Assembly (NCBI GenBank): GCA_020439925.1
Contig: JAGRPC010000038.1
Span: 1 to 36,569, forward strand
Direction: 5' to 3'
Length of the DNA stretch: 36,569 nucleotides
DNA from: Verrucomicrobiia bacterium
GTDB lineage: Bacteria > Verrucomicrobiota > Verrucomicrobiia > Verrucomicrobiales > DEV007
Shown here: positions 1 through 6,988 of the stretch, in pieces
Layout: each line of letters begins with the position of its first letter
Numbering within the stretch: the first letter of the stretch is position 1
The notes under the pieces: model-generated
The model's database searches: none
Told to the model about the DNA's origin: nothing
What the model saw: only the letters and a program-made list of their open reading frames with translations
Made by a program: the position numbers and the translations under genes

Positions 1-209
1 CGGGTTCGGTCGATCATCACCGCGAGGCCGGCGAAAACCTCCAGCCAGGGCAGGAAATGCGCGAGGGCCGGGGTGATCGGGTCACCGACGAGGCGAAAAT
101 TTCGAATCGCGTCGGCGAAGGAAATCGGATCCTTGATCTTGAGGATCCCGCTCCACAGGAAGAGGGCACCGAAGGCAAGCGAGGCGAAAAAGACGAGCCA
201 GCTTTTCAT
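1..209 (-). CDS. MauE/DoxX-like redox-associated membrane protein, 3' part missing
   Basis: Translating the minus strand from an ATG at 209 gives 69 residues that run off the left edge. The segment opens with a hydrophobic helix (residues about 4-22), then WSGILKIKDP and FADAIRNFRLV, then a second helix holding HFLPWLEVFAGLAVM. This arrangement matches the MauE/DoxX family of small four-helix membrane proteins, which take part in disulfide or quinone redox chemistry. The start overlaps the stop of the Fe-S subunit gene as ATGA, so translation is probably coupled to it. The coupling suggests a membrane electron-transfer role linked to the hydroxyacid oxidase, but this is inference. The missing C-terminus prevents a check for family cysteines, and none is visible in the part seen. 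Confidence 0.72.
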   Translation of the reverse strand, partial: MKSWLVFFASLAFGALFLWSGILKIKDPISFADAIRNFRLVGDPITPALAHFLPWLEVFAGLAVMIDRT

Positions 210-1528
210 TTCGCCCCTCCCTTTTCGGCTCGGTAGGCAGCGGCAAGCAGGGAAACGGGATGGCGAACTTCAACTCCCTCCCCGACCGCGTTCTGGATCT
301 GCAGGTGGCAACCTGGATTGGCGGTGGTCACGAGACCGGCCCCGGTTTTTGCGATACAGGCGGCCTTCTCCCGCTGCAGCTTCCCGGCCTGTTCGGGCTG
401 GGTGATATTGTAGACACCGGCACTGCCGCAGCAGTGGGTCGCGTTCTCGAGCTCGATAAATTCAAGCCCCGGTACGGACCTGAGAACTTCTCTCGGCTCT
501 CGCGAGATCCCCTGTCCGTGGCACAAGTGACAGGCCTCGTGATAGGTCATGCGAACGGTTTCGCGCGATTCGCCCACGGGTTTGCGAAAACCGATTTCAA
601 CCAGCCACTGTGAGACGTCCCGCGCTTTGCGGTCCCATTCCCTCGCCCGGTCGGCGTAGACCGGATCGTCTCCGAGGAGATTCGAAAAGTGCTTCAGGTG
701 CGAACCGCAGCCTGCCGCGTTGGTAATCACCGCGTCGAGCGAAGCGAGGTCGAACTGATCGAGAAGCCGTCGCGCCTGCACCGCGGCCTGTTCGAGATCG
801 CCGTTGTGTGCGTGAAGAGAACCGCAACACCCTTGGTCTCGCGGCGTGACGACCTCACACTCGTTCTCGAGGAGGACCTCGACCGTGTCGCGATTGACGT
901 CGGAGAACACGAGGTCCTGCACGCAGCCGGTGAGCATCCCCACCCGGAATCGTCTTCTCGCTGGCATCTCGATCTCCCGGATCAGGTCTTCGGAAAACCG
1001 TCGTTGGATCGGCGGGGTCGAGGGCTCGAGATCCCGCAGGTTCGCCGGCAGAATCCGGAGCAGTCCGCTTTTCCTGACAAGGAAACAGAGCCCGCTCGCC
1101 TGGTATAGCCAGAGAAGCCTGCCGACGGAGCGAAGCATCCAGGGTTTGGCGAAGATCTGACGCAAGGTAAGCCACCTCCAGAAGCGTCGTCCGGGCGTAA
1201 AAAGGACGTCCTGCGCCTCGATCTCGGCACGGGCATGTTCAAAAAGCTTCGGGTAGTCGACTCCCGCAGGACAGGCGGTGGTGCAGGCGAGACACCCGAG
1301 GCAGTAGTACATCTCCTCGCCAAACTCACGGGTCACCTCAAGCTCTCCGTCCGCGATCGCCCGCATCAGGGAGATGCGCCCCCTTGGACTATTCCGCTCG
1401 CGTCGCGTCTCGAGGTAGGTGGGACAACTCGGCAGGCACATCCCGCAGTGCATGCACTGCTGCACCACAGAATAGTCGAGGTCTCCCATGTGCCTGAGGA
1501 CACGATGATTCGCAGGGGAGACACTCAT
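206..1528 (-). CDS. glcF: Glycolate oxidase iron-sulfur subunit GlcF-like
   Basis: This 440-residue protein has two ferredoxin-type 4Fe-4S motifs near the N-terminus: C25-C28-C31-C35-Pro and C76-C79-C82-C86-Pro. Two cysteine-rich CCG domains follow. One contains TGCVQD and QGCCGS, the other EACHLCHGQG and HCCGSAG. This is the domain order of GlcF, which passes electrons from the flavin subunit towards the quinone pool at the cytoplasmic membrane. Its ATG overlaps the glcD stop (ATGA at 1525-1528), and its own stop overlaps the next start in the same way, so the three genes probably form one translationally coupled operon. The substrate is inferred from the pairing. A D-lactate or other 2-hydroxyacid oxidase remains possible, because these Fe-S subunits are shared between such enzymes. 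Confidence 0.9.
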   Translation of the reverse strand: MSVSPANHRVLRHMGDLDYSVVQQCMHCGMCLPSCPTYLETRRERNSPRGRISLMRAIADGELEVTREFGEEMYYCLGCLACTTACPAGVDYPKLFEHARAEIEAQDVLFTPGRRFWRWLTLRQIFAKPWMLRSVGRLLWLYQASGLCFLVRKSGLLRILPANLRDLEPSTPPIQRRFSEDLIREIEMPARRRFRVGMLTGCVQDLVFSDVNRDTVEVLLENECEVVTPRDQGCCGSLHAHNGDLEQAAVQARRLLDQFDLASLDAVITNAAGCGSHLKHFSNLLGDDPVYADRAREWDRKARDVSQWLVEIGFRKPVGESRETVRMTYHEACHLCHGQGISREPREVLRSVPGLEFIELENATHCCGSAGVYNITQPEQAGKLQREKAACIAKTGAGLVTTANPGCHLQIQNAVGEGVEVRHPVSLLAAAYRAEKGGAK

Positions 1529-2955
1529 GCTCGGGACTCCTCGAGATCAAATATCTTCCCGGGGTTCAGAAGCCCGGCCGGATCCAGGGACCGCTTCACC
1601 TGGCGCATCAGCCGATAGCTGGCCTCGTCGAACTGTCCCGGGAGAAACGGCTTCTTTGCCAGCCCCACCCCGTGTTCCCCGGTGATCGTTCCTCCGAGCT
1701 CAATCGTCTTTTCGAAGATCTCCCCGAGGGCGAGATGAACACGCTCCATTTCATCCGCGTCCGTTTCGTCGGTCAGGATCGTCGGATGCACATTGCCATC
1801 GCCAAAATGCCCGAAAGTGGCGATCTGGAGGCGGTGCCTCGCGGCGACCTCCTCGACAAACGCAACGATCTCGGCAAGATGGCTGCGCGGCACGGTGACG
1901 TCTTCTAGAATGGTGGTCGGTCGGATCCGGGCGAGGGCGGAAAAAGCACTCCGCCTTGCGGTGGCGAGTCGGACGGCATGAGCCTCATCGGCGGCCTTTT
2001 CGACGGAAATGGCTCCACACTCCCGGGCGATCGCCTCCATCGAGGCAGCCTCGTCCTCAACCACCGCCAGATGTCCGTCCGTCTCCATGAGAACAACGGC
2101 CGCGGCCTCGGTGGGCAGGCCGACCTTCGCATAGTCCTCAACGCTCTGGCAGGTCTTTCGATCGAGAAACTCGAGGGTGCACGGGATGATCTGGCGTTCA
2201 ATGATTCTCGACACGGACCGCGCAGCTGCTTCCATCGAGTCGAAGGACGCGAGCAGGGTGCGCCGGGCTTTGGGCCGGGGAACGAGCTTGAGGAGCACCT
2301 TGGTGATGATCCCGAGGGTTCCTTCAGAACCGACAAAAAGATCCTTCATCGAATAACCGGCGACGTCCTTGACGCACTTCGAACCGAGCCACGCAAGGTC
2401 ACCGTCGGGCAGGACGACCTCCATGCCCATCACATAGTCCCGGGTCACGCCGTACTTCAGTCCGCGCAGGCCACCGGAGTTATTGGCGACATTCCCCCCG
2501 ATCGTCGAGATCTTCATCGACCCCGGGTCGGGTGGATAAAAAAGGCCGTGAGGCAGCGCCGCATCATCGATCGCCTTGGTGATCACTCCGGCCTCGGCGA
2601 GCAGGGTCAGGTTTGCCGGATCGACTTCGAGGATGCGATTGAGATGAACGAGGGCGAGGACGATTCCGCCATCGACCGGAACACTGCCTCCCGAGAGACC
2701 CGTGCCCGAGCCGCGGGTAACGACAGGGATTCCCTCGGCAACCGCAAAACGCAGCACGGAGGCAACCGCCTGGCTGGTTTGCGGCATCACGACACAGGCA
2801 GCGCCGTGCTTCAGCGCCGCCGTTCCATCAAAACCGTAGGGAATGAGATCCTCGGGTTCAGTGAGAACGTTTTCCGAACCGGCGATTTCCCGGAGACGAG
2901 CGATCAGGGATGGAGCGAGCGCGGCGACGGACGCAGGCTTCGAGACGGGGGTCAT
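1525..2955 (-). CDS. glcD: FAD-linked oxidase, glycolate oxidase subunit GlcD
   Basis: The 476-residue protein has the two-domain plan of the GlcD/D-lactate dehydrogenase (VAO/PCMH) family. The N-terminal FAD-binding domain holds TRGSGTGLSGG and PPDPGSMKISTIGGNVANNS. The C-terminal FAD-oxidase domain holds the His-rich GHFGDGNVHP segment and ITGEHGVG near the end. It oxidises a 2-hydroxyacid, probably glycolate to glyoxylate, at FAD and passes electrons to the Fe-S subunit encoded next. No GlcE, the second FAD subunit of the E. coli enzyme, follows. The complex is therefore either a two-subunit type or its third subunit lies elsewhere. The ATG at 2955 is preceded by a 59-base gap after the protease gene. 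Identity as a hydroxyacid oxidase is firm; glycolate as substrate is the usual annotation and not proven here. Confidence 0.9.
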   Translation of the reverse strand: MTPVSKPASVAALAPSLIARLREIAGSENVLTEPEDLIPYGFDGTAALKHGAACVVMPQTSQAVASVLRFAVAEGIPVVTRGSGTGLSGGSVPVDGGIVLALVHLNRILEVDPANLTLLAEAGVITKAIDDAALPHGLFYPPDPGSMKISTIGGNVANNSGGLRGLKYGVTRDYVMGMEVVLPDGDLAWLGSKCVKDVAGYSMKDLFVGSEGTLGIITKVLLKLVPRPKARRTLLASFDSMEAAARSVSRIIERQIIPCTLEFLDRKTCQSVEDYAKVGLPTEAAAVVLMETDGHLAVVEDEAASMEAIARECGAISVEKAADEAHAVRLATARRSAFSALARIRPTTILEDVTVPRSHLAEIVAFVEEVAARHRLQIATFGHFGDGNVHPTILTDETDADEMERVHLALGEIFEKTIELGGTITGEHGVGLAKKPFLPGQFDEASYRLMRQVKRSLDPAGLLNPGKIFDLEESRA

Positions 2956-3014
2956 GATGGCGTTGAACTAAGCCCGCCAAACCGGATTCTCAAGGACGGG
3001 ATGAGGTTCTTCAC

Positions 3015-4256
3015 TCAATGCCCTTCAAGGGCCGCAATCCGCTCAGCGACCGGAGGGTGTGAGTAATTGAGGAAGACGTAGAAAGGATGGGGAGTCAGGT
3101 TGCTCAGGTTGTCCCTGCTCAGCTTGCGAAGCGCGTCAGCCATCGCGGAAGCGTTCCCTGTTTTCTCGGCGGCGTAGGCGTCCGCCTCGAACTCATGCTT
3201 ACGACTGAGCCAGTTTCCCGCGATGGAAAGGAGGTCATTGACCGGAGTGATCATCACGCCAAAAAGGACCAGACTCACATAGACGGAAGCCTCCTTCACT
3301 CCAAACGCATCAAAGAGAGAGCGGTTGTTCATCACGATACCCAGGAGGAAAAACATCAGACCGGTTGTGATCGTGCTGAGCACCAGCGTCTTCACGATAT
3401 GTCCCTTTTTGAAATGCCCGATCTCGTGGGCCAGCACCCCGACCAGTTCCTCCTCAGTGTGATTTTCTATAAGCGTGTCAAAGAGCGCAATGCGCTTATT
3501 TTTTCCGAATCCTGTAAAAAAAGCATTCGACTTCGTGGAACGCTTTGACCCATCCATCACGCTGACCTCGGTGAGGGGATAGTCGCAATGTTTTGCCATG
3601 GCCTCGATCGACCTGCGCAGGCTTCCGTCGGGCAGCGGTTCGAACTTGTTGAAAAGGGGCAGGATCCAGGTCGGTGCTAGATAGGCCAGCACGAGAGAGG
3701 TCACTGTCACAAGGCCCCAACCCCAGAGCCAGGCAAAGGGTACCGACTCGAAAATCCAGATCAACGCGGCTAAGAGTGGGGCTCCAAGGGCAAAGGAAAG
3801 CGCCGCTCCTTTCACCAGGTCTCCGACCCAGACGCCAAAAGTGCTGCGGTTGAATCCGAAGGTTTCCTCGAGCACAAACGTCTCATAGTAGTCGAAAGGA
3901 AGCTTCAGGATTCCCAGGGCGAGCGCGAGCGCCGTGATGTAGACGATCCCGGCCAGAACCGAACCTCCCTTTCCGACGAAAGCTCTCACCTCGTCGTCGA
4001 GCCAGCCGAAACCACCAAGGCACCAGAAGGCAAACAGAACGACGAGCGAAAAGATCCCCTCCCCGATCCCGAGCACGGCCTTTGCTCGAGTGTATTCCTG
4101 CGAGCGCTCGTATGCCTCCTGGTCGATGACCCCGCGAAACGCCTCCGGAATCTCCGCTCCGAGAGACTTCAAGTTCAACAGGGTTGCAAACAGGTCGAGC
4201 TTCCAGATGACGACGAGGACAACAACGATAACGATGAACCAGGCGTTGATTTGCAT
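3015..4256 (-). CDS. M48 family (Ste24-type) integral membrane metalloprotease
   Basis: From the ATG at 4256 the product has 413 residues. It shows several transmembrane helices (about 3-24, 64-85, 97-118, 148-170, 176-196) and a cytosol-facing protease core. The zinc motif HEIGH lies at residues 277-281, and a later EFEAD segment supplies the third zinc ligand. SNAFFTGFG and LPLFNKFEPLPDGSLR are typical of the Ste24/CAAX protease 1 group. The bacterial role is probably membrane protein quality control or peptide trimming, because CAAX prenylation is absent. I chose MQINAW as start because a helix begins there and an AAGG lies just upstream. A longer frame from 4331 adds a charged, non-helical 25 residues and would come within a few bases of the preceding gene's stop. 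A small 6-bp inverted repeat (3020-3032) sits in the last codons. Confidence 0.88.
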   Translation of the reverse strand: MQINAWFIVIVVVLVVIWKLDLFATLLNLKSLGAEIPEAFRGVIDQEAYERSQEYTRAKAVLGIGEGIFSLVVLFAFWCLGGFGWLDDEVRAFVGKGGSVLAGIVYITALALALGILKLPFDYYETFVLEETFGFNRSTFGVWVGDLVKGAALSFALGAPLLAALIWIFESVPFAWLWGWGLVTVTSLVLAYLAPTWILPLFNKFEPLPDGSLRRSIEAMAKHCDYPLTEVSVMDGSKRSTKSNAFFTGFGKNKRIALFDTLIENHTEEELVGVLAHEIGHFKKGHIVKTLVLSTITTGLMFFLLGIVMNNRSLFDAFGVKEASVYVSLVLFGVMITPVNDLLSIAGNWLSRKHEFEADAYAAEKTGNASAMADALRKLSRDNLSNLTPHPFYVFLNYSHPPVAERIAALEGH

Positions 4257-4314
4257 TCGCCTTGGTTTACGCCAGCCGCACGAACGGGGCAAACGGAAAG
4301 GCCCGGTGGGAAAA

Positions 4315-4689
4315 TCAGTCCCGGCCATCATCCAAACTGTCTTCTTTCGGGTCCCGTTTCGCTTGCTCCATGAGCCGCATGAAGGAGCGGGCCTCGGCAG
4401 CCGCCGCAGCCAGTTCTCTTTCCAATTCCCTCACTCGCCTCTTGTGATCACGTCGGACCCGAACGAGGTCGTAGAGAGCCAAGGCCAATATCGCTGCAAC
4501 CAGAACGAAGATGCCGATCCAGAAGATGGCGAATCGCATCGGACTCTCGGCGAGTTTCTCGTGATAAGGCACCGCCCCGAGGAAAACGAGGACCAGCGTC
4601 AGCAAAGTTGCCACAAACAATAGATTCCTTCGAAACCGAAAGGAGACCGAACGGGCACCGACAGACTTTTCGACCGTTTCGACCTCCAT
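4315..4689 (-). CDS. Small two-helix membrane protein of unknown function
   Basis: I do not recognise this protein. From the ATG at 4689 it has 124 residues: a short basic N-terminus, a transmembrane helix at about 22-41, a second helix at about 52-74, then a charged, probably coiled-coil tail with repeated Arg/Glu/Ala (RRVRELERELAAAAAEA). The frame remains open up to another ATG at 4800. That longer version would add 37 residues with no clear feature and would leave almost no room for the divergent promoter, so I prefer the shorter form. Neither start has a convincing ribosome-binding site. It lies 58 bases upstream of the M48 protease on the same strand, so the two may be cotranscribed, and it could be a scaffold or partner of that protease. 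Confidence 0.6.
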   Translation of the reverse strand: MEVETVEKSVGARSVSFRFRRNLLFVATLLTLVLVFLGAVPYHEKLAESPMRFAIFWIGIFVLVAAILALALYDLVRVRRDHKRRVRELERELAAAAAEARSFMRLMEQAKRDPKEDSLDDGRD

Positions 4690-4826
4690 TTTGAAAAGGA
4701 AATCACAGGACCCGACGACTGCCAATCCTCTTCTCCACCATCCGGTTGGAAAATCTGCACCAAAGGGAAGATTCTTCTTGGAAACTCTTTTTATCGCCAT
4801 ATGGTTATATAAACCCTAACCCCAGC
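4690..4826. promoter_or_regulatory. Divergent intergenic region upstream of the sulfur cassette
   Basis: This 137-base gap separates the minus-strand small membrane protein from the plus-strand sulfide:quinone oxidoreductase and must hold promoters for both. An AT-rich TTATATAAA at about 4805-4813 is a possible -10 element for the plus-strand operon, 14 bases before its ATG. I could not place a -35 element at normal spacing, so this is only a candidate. Confidence 0.3.
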
Positions 4827-6059
4827 ATGCACGACCTTCTTATCCTTGGCGCTGGCACCGCTGGCACGATGATGGCCAACCACCTTCGGCGTCGCCTCCC
4901 CCGCGCCGAATGGCGGATGCGCCTAGTCGACCGGTCAGAGAAGCATCTCTACCAGCCGGGACTGCTCTTCCTGCCTTTCGGTGACTACCAAGAGCCTCAG
5001 ATCGTCCGGAACACGCGGGACTTTGTGCCATCGGGTGTCGAGTTCGTCCACGCCGAGATTGGCGAGATCCGTCCCCAGGATCACACGGTGACGCTTGCCA
5101 ACGGCAACACGCTCACCTACGACGTGCTCATCATCGCGACCGGCTGCCGCACGGCTCCCGAGGAGACGGAGGGCATGCTGGGGTCAAAGTGGCGGGTCAA
5201 TATCCACGATTTCTACACTCTCGACGGTGCGCGGGCTCTGAGGGAGAAGCTTTCGGAGTTTTCCGGCGGGCGTGTGGTCGTCCATGTCAACGAGATGCCG
5301 GTAAAGTGCCCGGTCGCGCCGCTCGAATTCACCTTCCTTGCTGACACTTTCTTCAAGAAAAAGGGGATCCGAGACGGGGTCACCCTTACCTACGTCACTC
5401 CCCTTTCGGGAGCGTTTACCAAGCCGAAGGCCTCAAAAAAACTCGGGCACCTGCTTGGTGACAAGGGGATCGAGCTCGTCACCGATTTTGTCGCCGAGAA
5501 GGTCGATCAGGAAAACGACAAGCTCGTCTGCTACGACGGCCGCGAAGTCCCCTACGACCTCCTCGTTACCACCCCAACGAACATGGGCGACGAAGCGATC
5601 CGTCGTTCCGGCCTCGGTGACGATCTCGACTTCATCGCCACCCACAAGAACACCCTGCAATCCCTCGAATTCCCGGACGTCTTCGTCCTCGGGGACGCCA
5701 CCAATCTCCCCGCCTCGAAAGCCGGGTCAGTCGCCCATTTCGAAAGCGAGACGCTCGCCGACAATGTCATTCGCCACATCCACGGCGAGCCGCTGAAGGA
5801 GGAGTTTGACGGCCACTCGAATTGCTTCATCGAATCCGGCGACGGCAAGGCTCTCCTCATCGACTTCAACTACGAGCACGAACCGCACGAGGGAGGTTTC
5901 CCCTTCTCCTTCGGGCCCATGAAACTGCTCGAGGAAAGTCGACTCAACCACTTGGGCAAGCTGGCCTTTCGCCATGTCTACTGGAACCTCCTTCTCAAAG
6001 GACGCGCCCTTCCCGGTATCAGTCGAACAAAAAAGGCACCACCCGTAGCTGCGAAGTGA
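4827..6059 (+). CDS. sqr: Sulfide:quinone oxidoreductase
   Basis: The 410-residue flavoprotein begins with a dinucleotide-binding GAGTAG (residues 8-13) and contains a second conserved stretch, VFVLGDATNLPASKAGSVAH (287-305), typical of the SQR/flavocytochrome c sulfide dehydrogenase group. Cysteines lie at 107, 161, 235 and 333. C161 in KCPVAPLEF and C333 before a GDGKALLIDF stretch fit the two catalytic cysteines that carry the polysulfide near FAD. The C-terminal segment FRHVYWNLLLKG is amphipathic and should anchor the protein to the membrane. It would oxidise sulfide, reduce quinone and release sulfane sulfur. I chose the ATG at 4827 because the nucleotide-binding fold starts there; an upstream in-frame ATG at 4746 adds 27 unrelated residues. 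It leads a three-gene operon with two persulfide-carrier-type proteins, which supports the assignment. Confidence 0.87.
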   Translation: MHDLLILGAGTAGTMMANHLRRRLPRAEWRMRLVDRSEKHLYQPGLLFLPFGDYQEPQIVRNTRDFVPSGVEFVHAEIGEIRPQDHTVTLANGNTLTYDVLIIATGCRTAPEETEGMLGSKWRVNIHDFYTLDGARALREKLSEFSGGRVVVHVNEMPVKCPVAPLEFTFLADTFFKKKGIRDGVTLTYVTPLSGAFTKPKASKKLGHLLGDKGIELVTDFVAEKVDQENDKLVCYDGREVPYDLLVTTPTNMGDEAIRRSGLGDDLDFIATHKNTLQSLEFPDVFVLGDATNLPASKAGSVAHFESETLADNVIRHIHGEPLKEEFDGHSNCFIESGDGKALLIDFNYEHEPHEGGFPFSFGPMKLLEESRLNHLGKLAFRHVYWNLLLKGRALPGISRTKKAPPVAAK

Positions 6060-6095
6060 CTCAGCACCTCCCAAATCCTCAAACCACAGACCTAC

Positions 6096-6407
6096 ATGAC
6101 CAAGAACATCGCCGAATCCGAAATCGACGTGAATGAAGAGGGTTACCTCACCGACATGACCCAGTGGAACGAAGCCGTTGCCGAAGCCATCGCCGCCGAA
6201 GAGGGAGTGGGCCCGCTCGGGGAAGGCCACTGGAAGGTGATCCGCTACCTCCGCGAACAGCAGGAGAAGGGCGCGGCCCTCACGATCCGCAGCATGGGCA
6301 AGAGCGGTGTGGTTACCACCAAGGAACTCTACGAACTCTTTCCCGGAGGCCCCCTGAAAAAGTCCTCCAAAATCGCCGGCATCCCGAAACCCGTCGGCTG
6401 TATCTGA
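6096..6407 (+). CDS. tusE: TusE/DsrC family sulfurtransferase carrier
   Basis: This 103-residue protein has the full-length DsrC/TusE fold: an N-terminal VNEEGYLTDMTQWNEAVA, central EGHWKVIRYLRE, and the hallmark C-terminal arm KIAGIPKPVGCI. The penultimate Cys102, which carries the persulfide, is present. The second cysteine of true DsrC, eleven residues earlier, is replaced by Ser91. By this criterion it is TusE-like and not a canonical DsrC of dissimilatory sulfur metabolism. In E. coli TusE relays sulfur from TusBCD to MnmA for tRNA 2-thiolation. Here it lies between sqr and a DsrE-type protein, with gaps of 36 and 39 bases, which points to a role in handling sulfur released by sulfide oxidation. 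No strong ribosome-binding site precedes the ATG. Confidence 0.88.
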   Translation: MTKNIAESEIDVNEEGYLTDMTQWNEAVAEAIAAEEGVGPLGEGHWKVIRYLREQQEKGAALTIRSMGKSGVVTTKELYELFPGGPLKKSSKIAGIPKPVGCI

Positions 6408-6446
6408 CCCTCCTTCCCAGAGTTCCCATCCTGATTTTCCCCTGAT

Positions 6447-6968
6447 ATGAGCACCGAATCCCAGGCCGTGAAAAAGATCTGTCTCATCGTAAGCAAAGGC
6501 TCTCTCGATGGGGTCTACCCGGCCCTCATCATGGCCAATGGAGCCCGCATGGAAGGAATCGAGGCCTCGGTGTTTTTCACTTTTTTCGGTCTCAATGCCC
6601 TCGTGAACAAGACGCTCGACCATCTCAAGGTTGCCACCGTGGGGAACTCGGCCCTCAACATGGCCATGCCCATGCTGGGCCTGCCCATGACCATGCCTTT
6701 CCCCACCTGGATGGGAGCCATCCCCGGGGTCAGCGCGTTTGCGACCCACCTCATGAACAAGGAGATGGACAAACTCGACATTCCCCCGGTTCGCGAGTTC
6801 CTCGAACTCATCTCAGACTCCGGCGGCAAGCTTTTTGCCTGCAAGCTGGCCATGGACATGTTCAAGCTGAAGCGGGAGGATCTCTGCGACCGTGTCGACG
6901 ACGTCCTCACCGTCGGCCAGTTCTACGAGGAATCGGCGGGAGAGGGCACTCACATCCTTTTCACCTGA
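6447..6968 (+). CDS. DsrE/DsrF-like family protein (DsrE2/DsrE3 type)
   Basis: The 173-residue protein resembles the larger DsrE2/DsrE3 branch of the DsrE fold, once annotated as peroxiredoxin-like. It opens with a beta strand KKICLIVSKG, has a hydrophobic Met/Pro-rich middle (residues 68-95), and carries the family's C-terminal pattern LFACKLAMDMFKL with Cys132, then DLCDRV with Cys147. Cys12 lies in the first strand. DsrE-family proteins accept and transfer sulfane sulfur as cysteine persulfides. As the last gene of the sqr cassette it probably exchanges sulfur with the TusE-like carrier, taking the place of the TusBCD complex. Which cysteine is active is inferred from the family. The hydrophobic middle could associate with the membrane. 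Confidence 0.82.
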   Translation: MSTESQAVKKICLIVSKGSLDGVYPALIMANGARMEGIEASVFFTFFGLNALVNKTLDHLKVATVGNSALNMAMPMLGLPMTMPFPTWMGAIPGVSAFATHLMNKEMDKLDIPPVREFLELISDSGGKLFACKLAMDMFKLKREDLCDRVDDVLTVGQFYEESAGEGTHILFT

Positions 6969-6988
6969 AATCAGGCGGAACTCGGTTT

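Noticed and set aside
1978..3066. A 362-codon plus-strand frame opposite glcD
   Set aside because: It lies entirely opposite glcD and the 3' end of the M48 gene, and its product has no recognisable feature.
5727..6749. A 340-codon minus-strand frame opposite the sulfur cassette
   Set aside because: It crosses three plus-strand genes with clear families. Its Gly/His/Asp-rich product has no domain.
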